Notes: generated by a model not told the origin, from the sequence alone. A stretch of DNA of 64,000 nucleotides from Nocardia wallacei (GCF_014466955.1 NZ_AP023396.1:620001-684000); one strand, 5' to 3'. Positions 9,347 to 18,160 are shown, counted from the first letter of the stretch. Made by a program: numbers and translations.

Positions 9347-10936
9347 GTGACCAACGCCGATCTGTCGGTCAACAGCCCCGACCTGCTACGAACACCCGCT
9401 CCGGACCAGCCCGAGAACGAGCCGCGCGAGGAGTGCGGTGTCTTCGGTGTGTGGGCTCCGGGCGAGGATGTGGCCAAGCTCACCTACTACGGTCTGTACG
9501 CGCTGCAGCACCGTGGCCAGGAGGCGGCGGGCATCGCCGTCGCCGACGGCTCGCAGGTGCTGGTGTTCAAGGATCTCGGCCTGGTGAGCCAGGTGTTCGA
9601 CGAGCAGACCCTCGCCGCCATGCCCGGCCATGTCGCCGTCGGGCACTGCCGCTACTCCACGACCGGTTCGGTCACCTGGGAGAACGCGCAGCCGATCTTC
9701 CGCACCACCGCCGTCGGCACCGGACTCGCGTTGGGGCACAACGGAAATCTGGTCAACACGGCCGAATTGGCCGCTCGCGCCCGCGAATTGGGGCTGACCA
9801 GCGGTCGGCTGTCCGGCGGCTCGATGTCGGCCACCTCCGACTCCGATGTGATGACCGCGCTGCTGGCGCACGCCGCCGCCGACAAGAGCATCGAGCAGGC
9901 GGCGATGGAGCTGCTGCCCACGCTGCGCGGCGCCTTCTGCCTGACGTTCATGGACGAGCACACCCTCTACGCCGCGCGCGACCCGCACGGGGTGCGCCCG
10001 CTGTGCCTGGGCCGGCTCGACCGCGGCTGGGTGGTCGCCAGCGAAACCGCAGCACTCGACATCGTGGGCGCGTCCTTCGTGCGCGAGATCGAGCCGGGCG
10101 AACTGCTGGCGATCGACGCCGACGGCGTGCGCTCGTCACGCTTCGCCAACCCCGAACCCAAGGGCTGCGTGTTCGAGTACGTCTATCTCGCCCGGCCCGA
10201 CAGCACCATCGCGGGCCGTTCGGTGTACGGCACCCGGATGGAGATCGGCCGCCGCCTGGCCGGGGAGCACCCGGTCGCCGCTGATCTGGTGATCCCGGTG
10301 CCCGAGTCCGGCACCCCGGCCGCGGTCGGCTACGCGCAGGGCTCGGAGATCCCCTACGGCCAAGGCCTGATGAAGAACGCCTACGTCGGCCGCACCTTCA
10401 TCCAGCCCAGCCAGACCATCCGCCAGCTCGGCATCCGGCTGAAGCTGAATCCGCTGCGCGAGGTGATCCGCGGCAAGCGGCTCATCGTCGTCGACGACTC
10501 GATCGTGCGTGGCAACACCCAGCGCGCGCTGATCCGGATGCTGCGCGAGGCGGGTGCGGTGGAGATTCACGTCCGCATCGCGTCGCCGCCGGTGAAGTGG
10601 CCGTGCTTCTACGGCATCGACTTCGCCTCGCGGGCGGAGCTGATCGCCAACGGCTCGGGCCCCGACGACACCGAGTCGCTGGACGACATGGTGGAGAACG
10701 TGCGCCGCTCGATCGGCGCCGACTCACTCGGCTACATCTCGATCGAGGGCATGATCGCCGCCACCGAGCAGCCCAGTAGCCGGCTGTGCTGCGCCTGCTT
10801 CGACGGCAACTACCCGATCCCGCTGCCCACCGAGGCGGCCATCGGCAAGAATGTGCTGGAGGGCATCCTCGCCGGTAAGAGCGAGTCGGAACTGCTGGGC
10901 GACAATGCGAACGCGAGCGCGCTCAGCCGTCCCTGA
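9347..10936 (+). CDS. purF: Amidophosphoribosyltransferase
   Basis: 529-aa enzyme making phosphoribosylamine from PRPP and glutamine, the first step of purine synthesis. An N-terminal propeptide of 29 residues ends at EPREE, exposing catalytic Cys30 (ECGVFGV) of the Ntn glutaminase domain. The phosphoribosyltransferase PRPP loop is LIVVDDSIVRGNT near residue 385. C-terminal cysteines (KWPCFYG, LCCACFDG) together with GCVFEY fit the B. subtilis-type enzyme with a 4Fe-4S cluster. GTG 9347 has an AGGGAG site 6 bases upstream at 9335-9340, which decides the start. Confidence 0.97.
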   Translation: MTNADLSVNSPDLLRTPAPDQPENEPREECGVFGVWAPGEDVAKLTYYGLYALQHRGQEAAGIAVADGSQVLVFKDLGLVSQVFDEQTLAAMPGHVAVGHCRYSTTGSVTWENAQPIFRTTAVGTGLALGHNGNLVNTAELAARARELGLTSGRLSGGSMSATSDSDVMTALLAHAAADKSIEQAAMELLPTLRGAFCLTFMDEHTLYAARDPHGVRPLCLGRLDRGWVVASETAALDIVGASFVREIEPGELLAIDADGVRSSRFANPEPKGCVFEYVYLARPDSTIAGRSVYGTRMEIGRRLAGEHPVAADLVIPVPESGTPAAVGYAQGSEIPYGQGLMKNAYVGRTFIQPSQTIRQLGIRLKLNPLREVIRGKRLIVVDDSIVRGNTQRALIRMLREAGAVEIHVRIASPPVKWPCFYGIDFASRAELIANGSGPDDTESLDDMVENVRRSIGADSLGYISIEGMIAATEQPSSRLCCACFDGNYPIPLPTEAAIGKNVLEGILAGKSESELLGDNANASALSRP

Positions 10937-11276
10937 TCACTGCGGCCGCGACATATTCGCCACCGTACGGCGGTGCTGTCCAATCGCGGCCGCGCTCTTC
11001 GCCGCCGACCACGGCGGGTGATCCCGATCCGGTTGTGTCGCCGTGTGGTCCCGGGATCCGGCGGCACAACCGCGAGGCGGGCACCCGGCCGGTCGGTGCC
11101 GGACGTCGACCGGGTGCTCGCCGTTCGATTCTGCGCGCGTCGGCAAGGTGCCTGCGTTCCGTGGCAAGCCGTGCCCGCCGCTCGGCGGCTACCGTCCGCA
11201 TGGCCGAGCCCGGATCCGCCTGTGCGCCTTCGTTATCCGGTCCGGCTGGTTGCGACGACTACACCAGGAGGTCCCC
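10937..11276. other. Gap between purF and the cupin gene
   Basis: 340 bases without a convincing gene. It holds a hairpin with 14-base arms 11030-11043 and 11059-11072 (one G-U pair), whose 15-base loop contains TCCCGGGA. This could end purF transcription, although no T-tract follows. The remainder is G+C-rich and codes for nothing recognisable in any frame. The cupin ribosome-binding site begins at 11266. Confidence 0.5.
11030..11072 (+). terminator. Candidate hairpin downstream of purF
   Basis: Arms CGGTTGTGTCGCCG and CGGCGGCACAACCG are complementary apart from one G-U pair, with a 15-base loop. It lies 93 bases after the purF stop and has no following T-run, so termination is an inference. 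Confidence 0.4.
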
Positions 11277-11813
11277 ATGCGCAGAATCGTGGTCGGTGAC
11301 GACGGAACCGGACGGGGCCGGGTCCTGGCCGACGAGCGGGTCGAGCCGTTGACCCTGGCGCTGCTGCCCGGCGCCGAGCTGTATCGGATCTGGGAACTCG
11401 ACGAGCTACCCGAACTTCCCGTCGATCGGATGCCGCCGCGCACCGAGACCAGTTACTTTCCGGGGCCGGGCGGCGTGCGTTTCGGATTCATCTCCGTGCC
11501 GCCGGGCCTGAGCTACGACCCCGACCCCGGCCTGTCCGAGGAGGCCATGGCCGCCGTCGCCGCGGAGGCGGAGGCGAAACTGCCGGGGATGATGGCGGCC
11601 TTCGACCCTGCCGCGCCCGGCATCCACCGCACCGACAGCGTCGATTTCGTCGTCGTGCTCTCCGGCCGGGGCCGCCTGCGTCTCGGCGACGGGACCGATA
11701 TCTCCCTGGGCCCGGGTGACAGCGTGATCCAGAACGGCGCACCGCACGCCTGGTTCAACGACGGCGACGTGCCCTTCGTCTTCTGCTACGCCCTGTGCGG
11801 TGTCGCCGGATGA
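11277..11813 (+). CDS. Cupin-domain protein
   Basis: 178-aa soluble protein with a C-terminal single cupin barrel (about residues 95-175): HRTDSVDFVVVLSGRGRLRLGDG followed by GDSVIQNGAPHAW, giving the two cupin motifs with their histidines. The N-terminal half is typical of actinobacterial cupins near short-chain or hydrolase genes. ATG 11277 has AGGAGG at 11266-11271. It converges with the TetR gene and may belong to the same small-molecule metabolism as the hydrolase there, but no substrate can be named. Confidence 0.8.
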   Translation: MRRIVVGDDGTGRGRVLADERVEPLTLALLPGAELYRIWELDELPELPVDRMPPRTETSYFPGPGGVRFGFISVPPGLSYDPDPGLSEEAMAAVAAEAEAKLPGMMAAFDPAAPGIHRTDSVDFVVVLSGRGRLRLGDGTDISLGPGDSVIQNGAPHAWFNDGDVPFVFCYALCGVAG

Positions 11814-11834
11814 GGATCGTCGGCGCGGCAGGGC

Positions 11835-12446
11835 TCAGCTGCCCGGTTGCCGTAGCACCCCGCTGATCAGGAGCAGCAGGGACTGTTCCGCCTCCAGCCG
11901 GGCGGTGTCGGGGTCGTCGGCGTGGGCGACGATCATCCCGGCCTCGGTGACCGCGCTGAGGATCAGCTTGCTGAACACGTGCACCGGCACCGGGACCGCC
12001 AGGCCCGCGTCGACGGCCCGCTGCAACTGGTCGGTGATCAGCCCCAAGCCGTGCCGCGCCTCCATGTCCCGCCAGCCCTGCCAGCCCAGCACGGTGAGGC
12101 CGTCCGACATGGCGATCCGCACCGTCTCGGGGCGGCGGCTGATCTCCAGGAACGTCCGCATACCCACCGCCATCGCCGTGAGCAGATCGGTGGGATCGGG
12201 CAATTCGGCGATGGCGCGGGCGATCTCGGCGGTGTTCTCGGTCTCCAGCCGTTCGAGCACGGCGAGGAACAGGCCGCGCTTGTCACCGTAGTGGTGGTGC
12301 AGGGCGCCGCGCGTGACTCCCGCGGCGGTCACGATCTGCTCGGCCGAGACGCTCGCGTAGCCGCGTTCGGCGAACAACCGGCGACCGGCGTCCTCGAGCG
12401 CGGCCCGGGTGGCGCGGGAGCGATCCTCCTGACTACGGCGTGGCAT
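11835..12446 (-). CDS. TetR/AcrR-family repressor
   Basis: 203-aa regulator. The N-terminal helix-turn-helix (about residues 10-57) reads RLFAERGYASVSAEQIVTAAGVTRGALHHHYGDK, the classic TetR pattern. The C-terminal ligand domain carries RIAMSDGLTVLGWQ, seen in a subgroup of these regulators. Its start overlaps the end of the upstream hydrolase gene by 14 bases, so the pair is one transcript. A 21-bp palindrome at 13346-13366 before the hydrolase is the likely operator, implying autoregulation through the operon. Confidence 0.9.
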   Translation of the reverse strand: MPRRSQEDRSRATRAALEDAGRRLFAERGYASVSAEQIVTAAGVTRGALHHHYGDKRGLFLAVLERLETENTAEIARAIAELPDPTDLLTAMAVGMRTFLEISRRPETVRIAMSDGLTVLGWQGWRDMEARHGLGLITDQLQRAVDAGLAVPVPVHVFSKLILSAVTEAGMIVAHADDPDTARLEAEQSLLLLISGVLRQPGS

Positions 12447-13302
12447 GCAGCCGAGTGAACTCTACGATCAACTCGGTGAGCAACTCCGGCCGGTCCTCGG
12501 CGCTGAAGGTGTAGGAGTCCTCGATCAGCCGCAGCGTGGCGTCGGGCAGATCACGGGCCAGCCGCTCGGCGAACGACACCTTGAACGCCCTGTCCTCCGG
12601 CGCCCACGCCAGCAGCACCGGCAGATCCAGTGCCGGGAAGTGCTCGGCGGCCGCCAGGGTGTAGCGCTTGTGCACGCCGCGCACGAACCGCACCAGATCC
12701 GCCCGGACGGCCGCCTGGGTCCGGCTGGGCAGCAGGTAGGAGTCCGCGATCTCCGGCGGCACCGCGCGCTTGGCCACCAGCCCGAACGCGATCGGCAGCC
12801 GCTGCGCGGGCCGGAACCGCATGAGTTCCAGCATGATTCGCAGCAGGCCGGGCACCGCGGCCAGGCGCGGGAGCGGCGCGAAGGGCTGCGGGAAGAACTT
12901 GTCGTAGGCATCGCAGTTGGTCAGCACCACCCGGCCCACGCGGGAGCGGTCGCGCGTCAGCATGATCTGCGTGATCGCGCCGCCGGTGTCGTTGGCGACC
13001 AAGGTCACGTCGCGCAGGTCCAGCCGCTCGAGAAAATCGGCGATCAGATCGGCGGCGCCGGTCGGGGACAGGTCTGCCGCGGGGACCGGAATTGAATGCG
13101 CACCGAAGGGCAGGTCGGGCGCGAGACAGCGATGCCCGGCGGCGGCCACGCCGGGCACCACCTTCCGCCACAGATCGGCGTTGACCAGCAATCCGTGCAC
13201 GAAGACGACCGGGGCGCCGGAGCCCGTGTCGTGGTAGCGGATCCGGTGCCTGCCCAGCAGTTCGACCTCGTGGGCCGGGCCGAGTGCGCTGCTGATTCCC
13301 AT
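12433..13302 (-). CDS. Alpha/beta-hydrolase, dehalogenase/epoxide-hydrolase-like
   Basis: 289-aa protein of the alpha/beta-hydrolase fold. The oxyanion motif is VVFVHGLLVN near residue 30. The nucleophile elbow is LVANDTGGA, with Asp instead of Ser, as in haloalkane dehalogenases and epoxide hydrolases. A candidate catalytic acid is in LLAWAPEDRAF. Where the catalytic His is expected, before F...EDRPE, the sequence reads DSYTFSAEDRPE, so His appears to be Thr. ATG 13302 has GGGAGG 6 bases upstream. First gene of an operon with the TetR regulator; probable substrate of that regulation is a hydrophobic small molecule. Confidence 0.8.
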   Translation of the reverse strand: MGISSALGPAHEVELLGRHRIRYHDTGSGAPVVFVHGLLVNADLWRKVVPGVAAAGHRCLAPDLPFGAHSIPVPAADLSPTGAADLIADFLERLDLRDVTLVANDTGGAITQIMLTRDRSRVGRVVLTNCDAYDKFFPQPFAPLPRLAAVPGLLRIMLELMRFRPAQRLPIAFGLVAKRAVPPEIADSYLLPSRTQAAVRADLVRFVRGVHKRYTLAAAEHFPALDLPVLLAWAPEDRAFKVSFAERLARDLPDATLRLIEDSYTFSAEDRPELLTELIVEFTRLHATP

Positions 13303-13345
13303 GTCGTGCCTCCCGAAGATGTGTGGTCCAGCTGGGCACAGAGTC

Positions 13346-13366
13346 ACATACATACCGTATGTATGT
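13346..13366. promoter_or_regulatory. 21-bp palindromic TetR operator
   Basis: Perfect inverted repeat ACATACATAC-C-GTATGTATGT, 44 bases upstream of the hydrolase/TetR operon. It resembles the CATAC-type sites of AcrR/QacR-like regulators. A TTGACA (minus strand, 13364-13369) overlaps its edge, so binding would block a -35 element. Confidence 0.8.
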
Positions 13367-13495
13367 CAACATCGGGCGGTCGAATCCGCGCGATTTCTCG
13401 CCTCGGTAAGCCAATACCGGTGCAGTCTCGTTATCCGGCTCCGGTAGCGTGAGCAGGCATCTATCCGCCGATTCGGTTTGGAGCTTTCCCCGAAA

Positions 13496-14596
13496 ATGAC
13501 TGAGCAGACCCCGACTGGTGCCGGTGTGGACGGCCTCGGTGCCGGTGCTTCGTACGCCGCGGCCGGCGTGGACATCGAGGCCGGTGACCGCGCGGTCGAG
13601 CTGTACGCTCCCCTGGCCAAGAAGGCCACCCGGCCCGAGGTGCAGGGCGGGCTCGGCGGTTTCGCCGGACTGTTTGCGCTCAAGGGCGACTACACCGAGC
13701 CGCTGCTCGCGTCCTCCACCGACGGGGTCGGTACCAAGATCGCGGTCGCGCAGGCGCTGGACAAACACGACACCGTCGGTCTGGACCTGGTCGCCATGGT
13801 CGTCGACGATCTGGTGGTGTGCGGCGCCGAGCCGTTGTTCCTGCAGGACTACATCGCGGTGGGCAAGGTCGTGCCCGAGCGGATGGCGCAGATCGTTTCC
13901 GGCATCGCCGAAGGGTGCGTGAAGGCCGGCTGCGCGCTGCTCGGTGGTGAGACCGCCGAGCATCCCGGGCTGATGGGGCCCGACGACTACGACATCTCCG
14001 CCACCGGGATCGGGGTCGTCGAGGCCGAGGCGGTGCTCGGACCCGACCGGGTGCGGCCGGGCGACGTGGTGATCGCCATGGGGTCGTCCGGGTTGCACTC
14101 CAACGGCTACAGCCTGGCGCGGCACGTGCTGCTCGAGATCGATCGGATGTCACTGACCGGGCATGTCGAGGAATTCGGGCGGACGCTGGGTGAGGAACTG
14201 CTCGAGCCCACCCGGATCTATGCCAAGGACTGCCTGGCGCTGGTCGCCGAGACCGATGTGCGGACGTTCGCGCACGTTACCGGTGGTGGGCTGGCGGGGA
14301 ACCTGGCCCGGGTGCTGCCCGGTGGGCTGGTCGCCGAGCTCGATCGCGGAACGTGGAGTCCCGCTCCGGTTTTCAAGTTGATCGCGCAGCGCGGTCGGGT
14401 CGAGCGGGCCGAGATGGAGAAGACCTTCAATATGGGGGTCGGGATGGTCGCGGTGGTGGCGCCCGAGGACGCCGAGCGGGCATTGGCTGTGCTCACGGCC
14501 CGGCACATCGAATGCTGGACGCTGGGGACGGTCAAGAAGGCCAAGGAGACCGATTCGGATCGGGTGGTGTTGATGGGGGAGCATCCGCGGTTCTGA
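13496..14596 (+). CDS. purM: Phosphoribosylformylglycinamidine cyclo-ligase
   Basis: 366-aa AIR synthetase that closes the imidazole ring (FGAM to AIR, ATP-dependent) in purine synthesis. Recognisable segments are ASYAAAGVDIEAGD near the N-terminus, SSTDGVGTKI near residue 75, MVVDDLVVCGAEPLFLQDYIAVG near 105, GCALLGGETAEHPG near 145 and MEKTFNMGVGM near 310. ATG 13496 gives a length close to mycobacterial PurM. Same strand as purF; the intervening cupin/TetR/hydrolase block separates them here. Confidence 0.97.
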   Translation: MTEQTPTGAGVDGLGAGASYAAAGVDIEAGDRAVELYAPLAKKATRPEVQGGLGGFAGLFALKGDYTEPLLASSTDGVGTKIAVAQALDKHDTVGLDLVAMVVDDLVVCGAEPLFLQDYIAVGKVVPERMAQIVSGIAEGCVKAGCALLGGETAEHPGLMGPDDYDISATGIGVVEAEAVLGPDRVRPGDVVIAMGSSGLHSNGYSLARHVLLEIDRMSLTGHVEEFGRTLGEELLEPTRIYAKDCLALVAETDVRTFAHVTGGGLAGNLARVLPGGLVAELDRGTWSPAPVFKLIAQRGRVERAEMEKTFNMGVGMVAVVAPEDAERALAVLTARHIECWTLGTVKKAKETDSDRVVLMGEHPRF

Positions 14597-14955
14597 GTTC
14601 GGCCGCGGCCGAGGGTTGCTGGAGGGCTGCGTTGCCGGAATGGCAGCGCGCTCGCCGGCCGGGGTTGCGGAGTGTGCGCCGGCGGGATGCTGGATAGGCG
14701 CGGTGATGTGGCGGCGGCACCGGTCGCAGTGGCGGCATGATCGGGCGCGGCCGACCTCGGCGGAGGTAATCGCGGCGTGAAAACCGTTCGGGTACAGCGG
14801 AATTCGCGCCGATGTCCGGATGTCGAGATCGCGGACAGCGGCGGCGATGCGAACCTTTGCGCGCTGGGCGAAGGGGCGGCGAAGGAGAGCTGGTTACGGG
14901 GCGACGTGCGAAGGGGGAGGCCCCTCAGGCCTCCCCCTTCGCACGTCGATCCGAG
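14597..14955. other. Gap between purM and DUF3073 gene
   Basis: About 360 bases between two converging genes. Short open frames here look like random high-G+C frames with no family resemblance. The one clear element is the 21-bp-stem hairpin at 14902-14948. Confidence 0.5.
14902..14948 (-). terminator. Perfect 21-bp-stem hairpin after the DUF3073 gene
   Basis: Arms 14902-14922 and 14928-14948 are exact reverse complements (core AAGGGGGAGGCC/GGCCTCCCCCTT) with a 5-base loop CCTCA. It begins 7 bases past the DUF3073 stop and lies between converging genes, so it probably stops transcription from both sides. There is no T-run on either strand. Confidence 0.75.
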
Positions 14956-15171
14956 TCAGCGGCGCCAGTCGTCGTACTTGTCTTCGTCCTCCCAGCGCGA
15001 CAGCGAGTCGTCCGCGTCGTACTCGTCCGAGAGCACGCCGCTGCGCTGCGAGTCGCGGGAGTGTCCCCCCGAGAGCTCGCGCTGAAGGCTCGCGAAGTCG
15101 GTCGACGGCGAGCTGTACTTGAGCTCTCGTGCGACCTTGGTCTGCTTTGCCTTAGCCCGGCCACGGCCCAT
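14956..15171 (-). CDS. DUF3073 family small protein (Rv0810c-like)
   Basis: 71-aa protein beginning MGRGRAKAKQTKVARELKY, the invariant basic start of the DUF3073 family in actinobacteria, followed by an acidic tail (DEYDADDSLSRWEDEDKYDDW). The split of a Lys/Arg-rich head and an Asp/Glu-rich tail suggests nucleic acid or ribosome binding, but the function is unknown. In mycobacteria the gene also sits next to purM. The ATG at 15171 is chosen over an upstream frame because the family starts exactly there. Confidence 0.9.
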   Translation of the reverse strand: MGRGRAKAKQTKVARELKYSSPSTDFASLQRELSGGHSRDSQRSGVLSDEYDADDSLSRWEDEDKYDDWRR

Positions 15172-15345
15172 GGCTGACCCCCTCGCGTCACTGCGGGGCG
15201 GCCTGGGGTGGTTGGCGGCCCCGTTCGAATTAATACTCTTCCTGACAGACACTTTAGCGTGTGTCCGGCGGTCGCGCTTCCATGAGTCGGAGAAGACTCC
15301 CGATCCACTCCGGTTTGCCGGGTTGTCGCAACGTCGGTGAAAGCG

Positions 15346-16308
15346 CTACAGCACGCCGGGGATTGCCCGGACGATGCCCACGCGGGCGCCCCCGCCCAGT
15401 ACCGCGGGTGCGGCCAGGGCGGCGTGCTCGGCCGTCCACGCCACCCCCATCCGCTGCAGAATTGCCTGCGTCAGGGGCATCCGCGCGCGGTCGTGCCCGT
15501 CGTCGATCTTGTAGGCGAAGGCCCGGCCGTCCGGCAGCGCACCCGCGTGCACCCCGTCGGCGCCTATCTTGCAGACCAGGCCGGGGGTGGCGGTCATGAT
15601 CAGCAGGTCCGGCCCGGCCGTGCCGGAAATCACTCGCGGATGCGCGCGAATGGCATCGGCGACCCGGCGCTGCGGGGTCTCCGGCGGGGCGGTCGCGAAG
15701 GTCGCGTAGGCGCGCGCCAAGTTGACCAGGGAGACCGGCACGATCGGCAGGCCGCAGCCATCGATGCCCAGGTCGGACTCCGGTTCGCCGGTGATGTCGG
15801 TGATGGTGTCCACCACCGCCCGCTGCAGCGGATGCGCCGCGTCCAGGTAGCCGGTGGTGGGCCAGCCGTTGATCACGCAGGTGGCCAGCATCGCGGCGTG
15901 CTTGCCCGAGCAGTTCATGTAGATCCGGCGCTCGGCGTCCGCGCGGTCGCGGCCGGCCAGCGCCGCGGCCCGGGCCGCCTCGTCGGCGGGCAGGTCCGGC
16001 GGGCATTCGAGCTGCTCCTCGGCGAAACCGAAGCGGTCCAGCAGGCGCCGCACCAGCTCCACATGGTCGGGTTCGCCGTAGTGCGAGGCGGTGGCGATGG
16101 CCAGCTCGGCGTCGTCGACGGGCTCGAAACCGTTGCGCAGCAGCGCGATCGCCTGCATCGGCTTGTTGGTCGAGCGCGGGAAGATCGGCAGGTGCACCTC
16201 GCCCAGGGCGACCTCCGGGTCGCCGTCGGCGGCCAGGATCACCAGCGAACCGCGGTGCACGCACTCGCGGAAACCCGAGCGCACCACCTCCACCAGTTCG
16301 ATGCTCAC
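15346..16308 (-). CDS. L-asparaginase II-family amidohydrolase
   Basis: 320-aa protein of the asparaginase II family (Pfam 06089), which hydrolyses asparagine to aspartate and ammonia. Characteristic stretches are FPRSTNKPMQAIALL near residue 45, ATASHYGEPDHV near 70, MNCSGKHAAML near 130 and GIDGCGLPIVPVSL near 180. GTG 16308 overlaps the stop of the upstream MOSC gene by four bases (GTGA), so the two are translationally coupled. Last gene of the YgfZ-MOSC-asparaginase operon. Confidence 0.88.
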   Translation of the reverse strand: MSIELVEVVRSGFRECVHRGSLVILAADGDPEVALGEVHLPIFPRSTNKPMQAIALLRNGFEPVDDAELAIATASHYGEPDHVELVRRLLDRFGFAEEQLECPPDLPADEAARAAALAGRDRADAERRIYMNCSGKHAAMLATCVINGWPTTGYLDAAHPLQRAVVDTITDITGEPESDLGIDGCGLPIVPVSLVNLARAYATFATAPPETPQRRVADAIRAHPRVISGTAGPDLLIMTATPGLVCKIGADGVHAGALPDGRAFAYKIDDGHDRARMPLTQAILQRMGVAWTAEHAALAAPAVLGGGARVGIVRAIPGVL

Positions 16309-17048
16309 GACCCGACCTCGCTGTCCGGCGTCAGCCGCTCGCGGTGCTGACCGGTCAGCGTGGCGTCGCGGTGGGTGGTGTGCCGGCGGGTGTGCCGGGC
16401 GACCTGCATGCGCACGTCGTCGGACACGGTCGGCTCCAGCGCCAGCAGCCGCTGCAGCCGCCCGGGGTCGGCGCCGGTGAACAGGTCGCGGACCGTCACG
16501 CCGTGCTCGGGCACATGGTCCACCCGCACCTCGTCGCCCGCGCCGACGCTGCCCTCGGTCAGTACCCGCAGGTAGGCACCGGTGTCGGAACGCAGGGCGA
16601 ATCGCTTGACCCAGCGTTGCTCGCCGGACCAGTGCTGGAACGTCGCGCACGGCACCCGCGGCGCGGTCACCTCCAGCACGGTGTCGCCGATCGACCAGCG
16701 CTCGCCGATCACGGCGTCGCTCACCGGCAGGCCGCTGATCCGCAGGTTCTCGCCGAACCATCCGGCGGGCAGGGTGCGGTTCAACTCGCTGCCCCAGCGC
16801 CGGGCGTCCTCCTCGGCGTAGGCGTACACGGCCTGGTGCACGCCACCGTGATGGGTGGTATCACAGACGTGATCGCCCTCGAGTCCGAGCGGGCGCACCG
16901 GAACCCGGTGCGGGACAGGACGTTTGTCGATGGCGGTGCGGCCCACCCGGCTCACCTTCGCGGGCACCTCGAGTTCGGCGTGCAGCACGCACACGGCCAG
17001 CACGGTGCCGACGTTTCCCGGCCGTCTCGGCGGGAGCGGGTCGGTCAT
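16305..17048 (-). CDS. MOSC-domain protein
   Basis: 247-aa protein with a MOSC (molybdenum cofactor sulfurase C-terminal) domain: GLEGDHVCDTTHHGG near residue 55, GWFGENLRISGL near 95 and APRVPCATFQHW near 130, the last with the conserved Cys. It resembles YiiM-like proteins that reduce N-hydroxylated compounds with a molybdenum cofactor. Both ends overlap neighbours by four bases (ATGA at the start with YgfZ, GTGA at the end with asparaginase), so the operon is tightly coupled. Confidence 0.88.
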   Translation of the reverse strand: MTDPLPPRRPGNVGTVLAVCVLHAELEVPAKVSRVGRTAIDKRPVPHRVPVRPLGLEGDHVCDTTHHGGVHQAVYAYAEEDARRWGSELNRTLPAGWFGENLRISGLPVSDAVIGERWSIGDTVLEVTAPRVPCATFQHWSGEQRWVKRFALRSDTGAYLRVLTEGSVGAGDEVRVDHVPEHGVTVRDLFTGADPGRLQRLLALEPTVSDDVRMQVARHTRRHTTHRDATLTGQHRERLTPDSEVGS

Positions 17049-18160
17049 CGCCCGCGCAGCCGCTCGACGGCCATCCGGCCGGCCTGGGGTTCGTCGTCGG
17101 GCGGCAGCGAATCCGGGTCGATCGCCGCGGCCATCGGGCCCGCCTCGAGTTTCGCGTCGGCGGGCACCGCGCGCTTGATCAGAGCGAGCGCGATCGGCCC
17201 GTACTCGTAGTGGTCCACGAGCGTGCCGAGGCGGCCGACCGGGCGGCCGCCCGCGGTGATCGGATCACCGGTGACCGGGCGGGAATCGGCCGAGCCGTCC
17301 AGATGCAACAGCACCAGGCGCCGCGGCGGTTTGCCGAGGTTGTGCACCCGCGCCACCGTCTCCTGGCCGCGATAGCAGCCCTTGTCCAGGTGCACCGCGC
17401 CGCGCTCGGTGACGCCGCCGATCCAGCGGGCCTCGTGCGGAATGGTCCGGTCGTCGGTGTCGAGGCCGAGCCGGGGCCGCAGCGCCGCCACCCGCAGCGC
17501 CTCGAACGCCCACAGTCCGGCCGGGGCCGCTCCGGCATCGGTCAGCCGCGACCACCATTCGGCCAGGCGGTCGCGCGGCACCACCAGGTCGAAGGAGTCC
17601 TCCGTCGGCCACGGCATCCGGCGCAGAAAACCGCCGCCCGGCAGCGCGATCGCGGCGTACGTGGACGGCAGCGGGCCGATGCCCGCGGCATCGGCGATCT
17701 GCTGCGCCTTCGGACCCAGCAGGGAGAGCATCGTGTGGTCCGGCGCCGCTTCGGGGTCGGCGTCGGCCCAGAAGACCATCTTCTGCAGGAAGTTCAGCAG
17801 TTCCGGCCCGCGCTCGCCCTCGGTGTCGATCCACAGGGTGCCGTCGAGGTCGGTGAGGACGAAATGGTGCTGCACCCGGCCGTTGAGGTCGAGGTCCAGA
17901 TTCTCGGCGCTGCGCCGGTCGCCGAGCTGGGCCACGTGCTGACTGGAGATGGTGTGCAGCCAGGTCAGGCGTTCGGCGCCGGTGATGGTGAGGACGAATC
18001 GGTGCGAGCGGTCGACGACCGCGGCGCGTTCGGCGGCGGCGCGCTGCTCCCCGAACGGATCCCCGTAATGCCACGCGACCGCGGCATCGGGCGACTCCGG
18101 CGGGCCCGGGACGGCCCCCGGCGCGGTGAGCAACGGGCTGGGCGGATGAACCACGGACAC
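17045..18160 (-). CDS. ygfZ: YgfZ/GcvT-like folate-binding protein (Rv0811c-like)
   Basis: 371-aa tetrahydrofolate-binding protein involved in Fe-S cluster assembly or repair. The signature KGCYRGQETVARVHN is present near residue 255; the YgfZ motif K-G-C-Y-x-G-Q-E is intact. The N-terminal part has VVDRSHRFVLTITGAERLTWLHT, typical of the GcvT fold. GTG 18160 was chosen because PGAVPGPP follows within a few residues as in the mycobacterial homologue; a longer frame to 18292 overlaps the divergent promoter of the lyase gene and looks non-coding. Confidence 0.9.
   Translation of the reverse strand: MSVVHPPSPLLTAPGAVPGPPESPDAAVAWHYGDPFGEQRAAAERAAVVDRSHRFVLTITGAERLTWLHTISSQHVAQLGDRRSAENLDLDLNGRVQHHFVLTDLDGTLWIDTEGERGPELLNFLQKMVFWADADPEAAPDHTMLSLLGPKAQQIADAAGIGPLPSTYAAIALPGGGFLRRMPWPTEDSFDLVVPRDRLAEWWSRLTDAGAAPAGLWAFEALRVAALRPRLGLDTDDRTIPHEARWIGGVTERGAVHLDKGCYRGQETVARVHNLGKPPRRLVLLHLDGSADSRPVTGDPITAGGRPVGRLGTLVDHYEYGPIALALIKRAVPADAKLEAGPMAAAIDPDSLPPDDEPQAGRMAVERLRGR

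Noticed and set aside
12551..14125. 524-codon minus-strand ORF spanning the hydrolase-purM gap
   Set aside because: Runs through two real genes in wrong frames and across the TetR operator.
14777..15085. 102-codon + strand ORF between purM and DUF3073
   Set aside because: Overlaps the 21-bp hairpin and the DUF3073 coding region; composition random.
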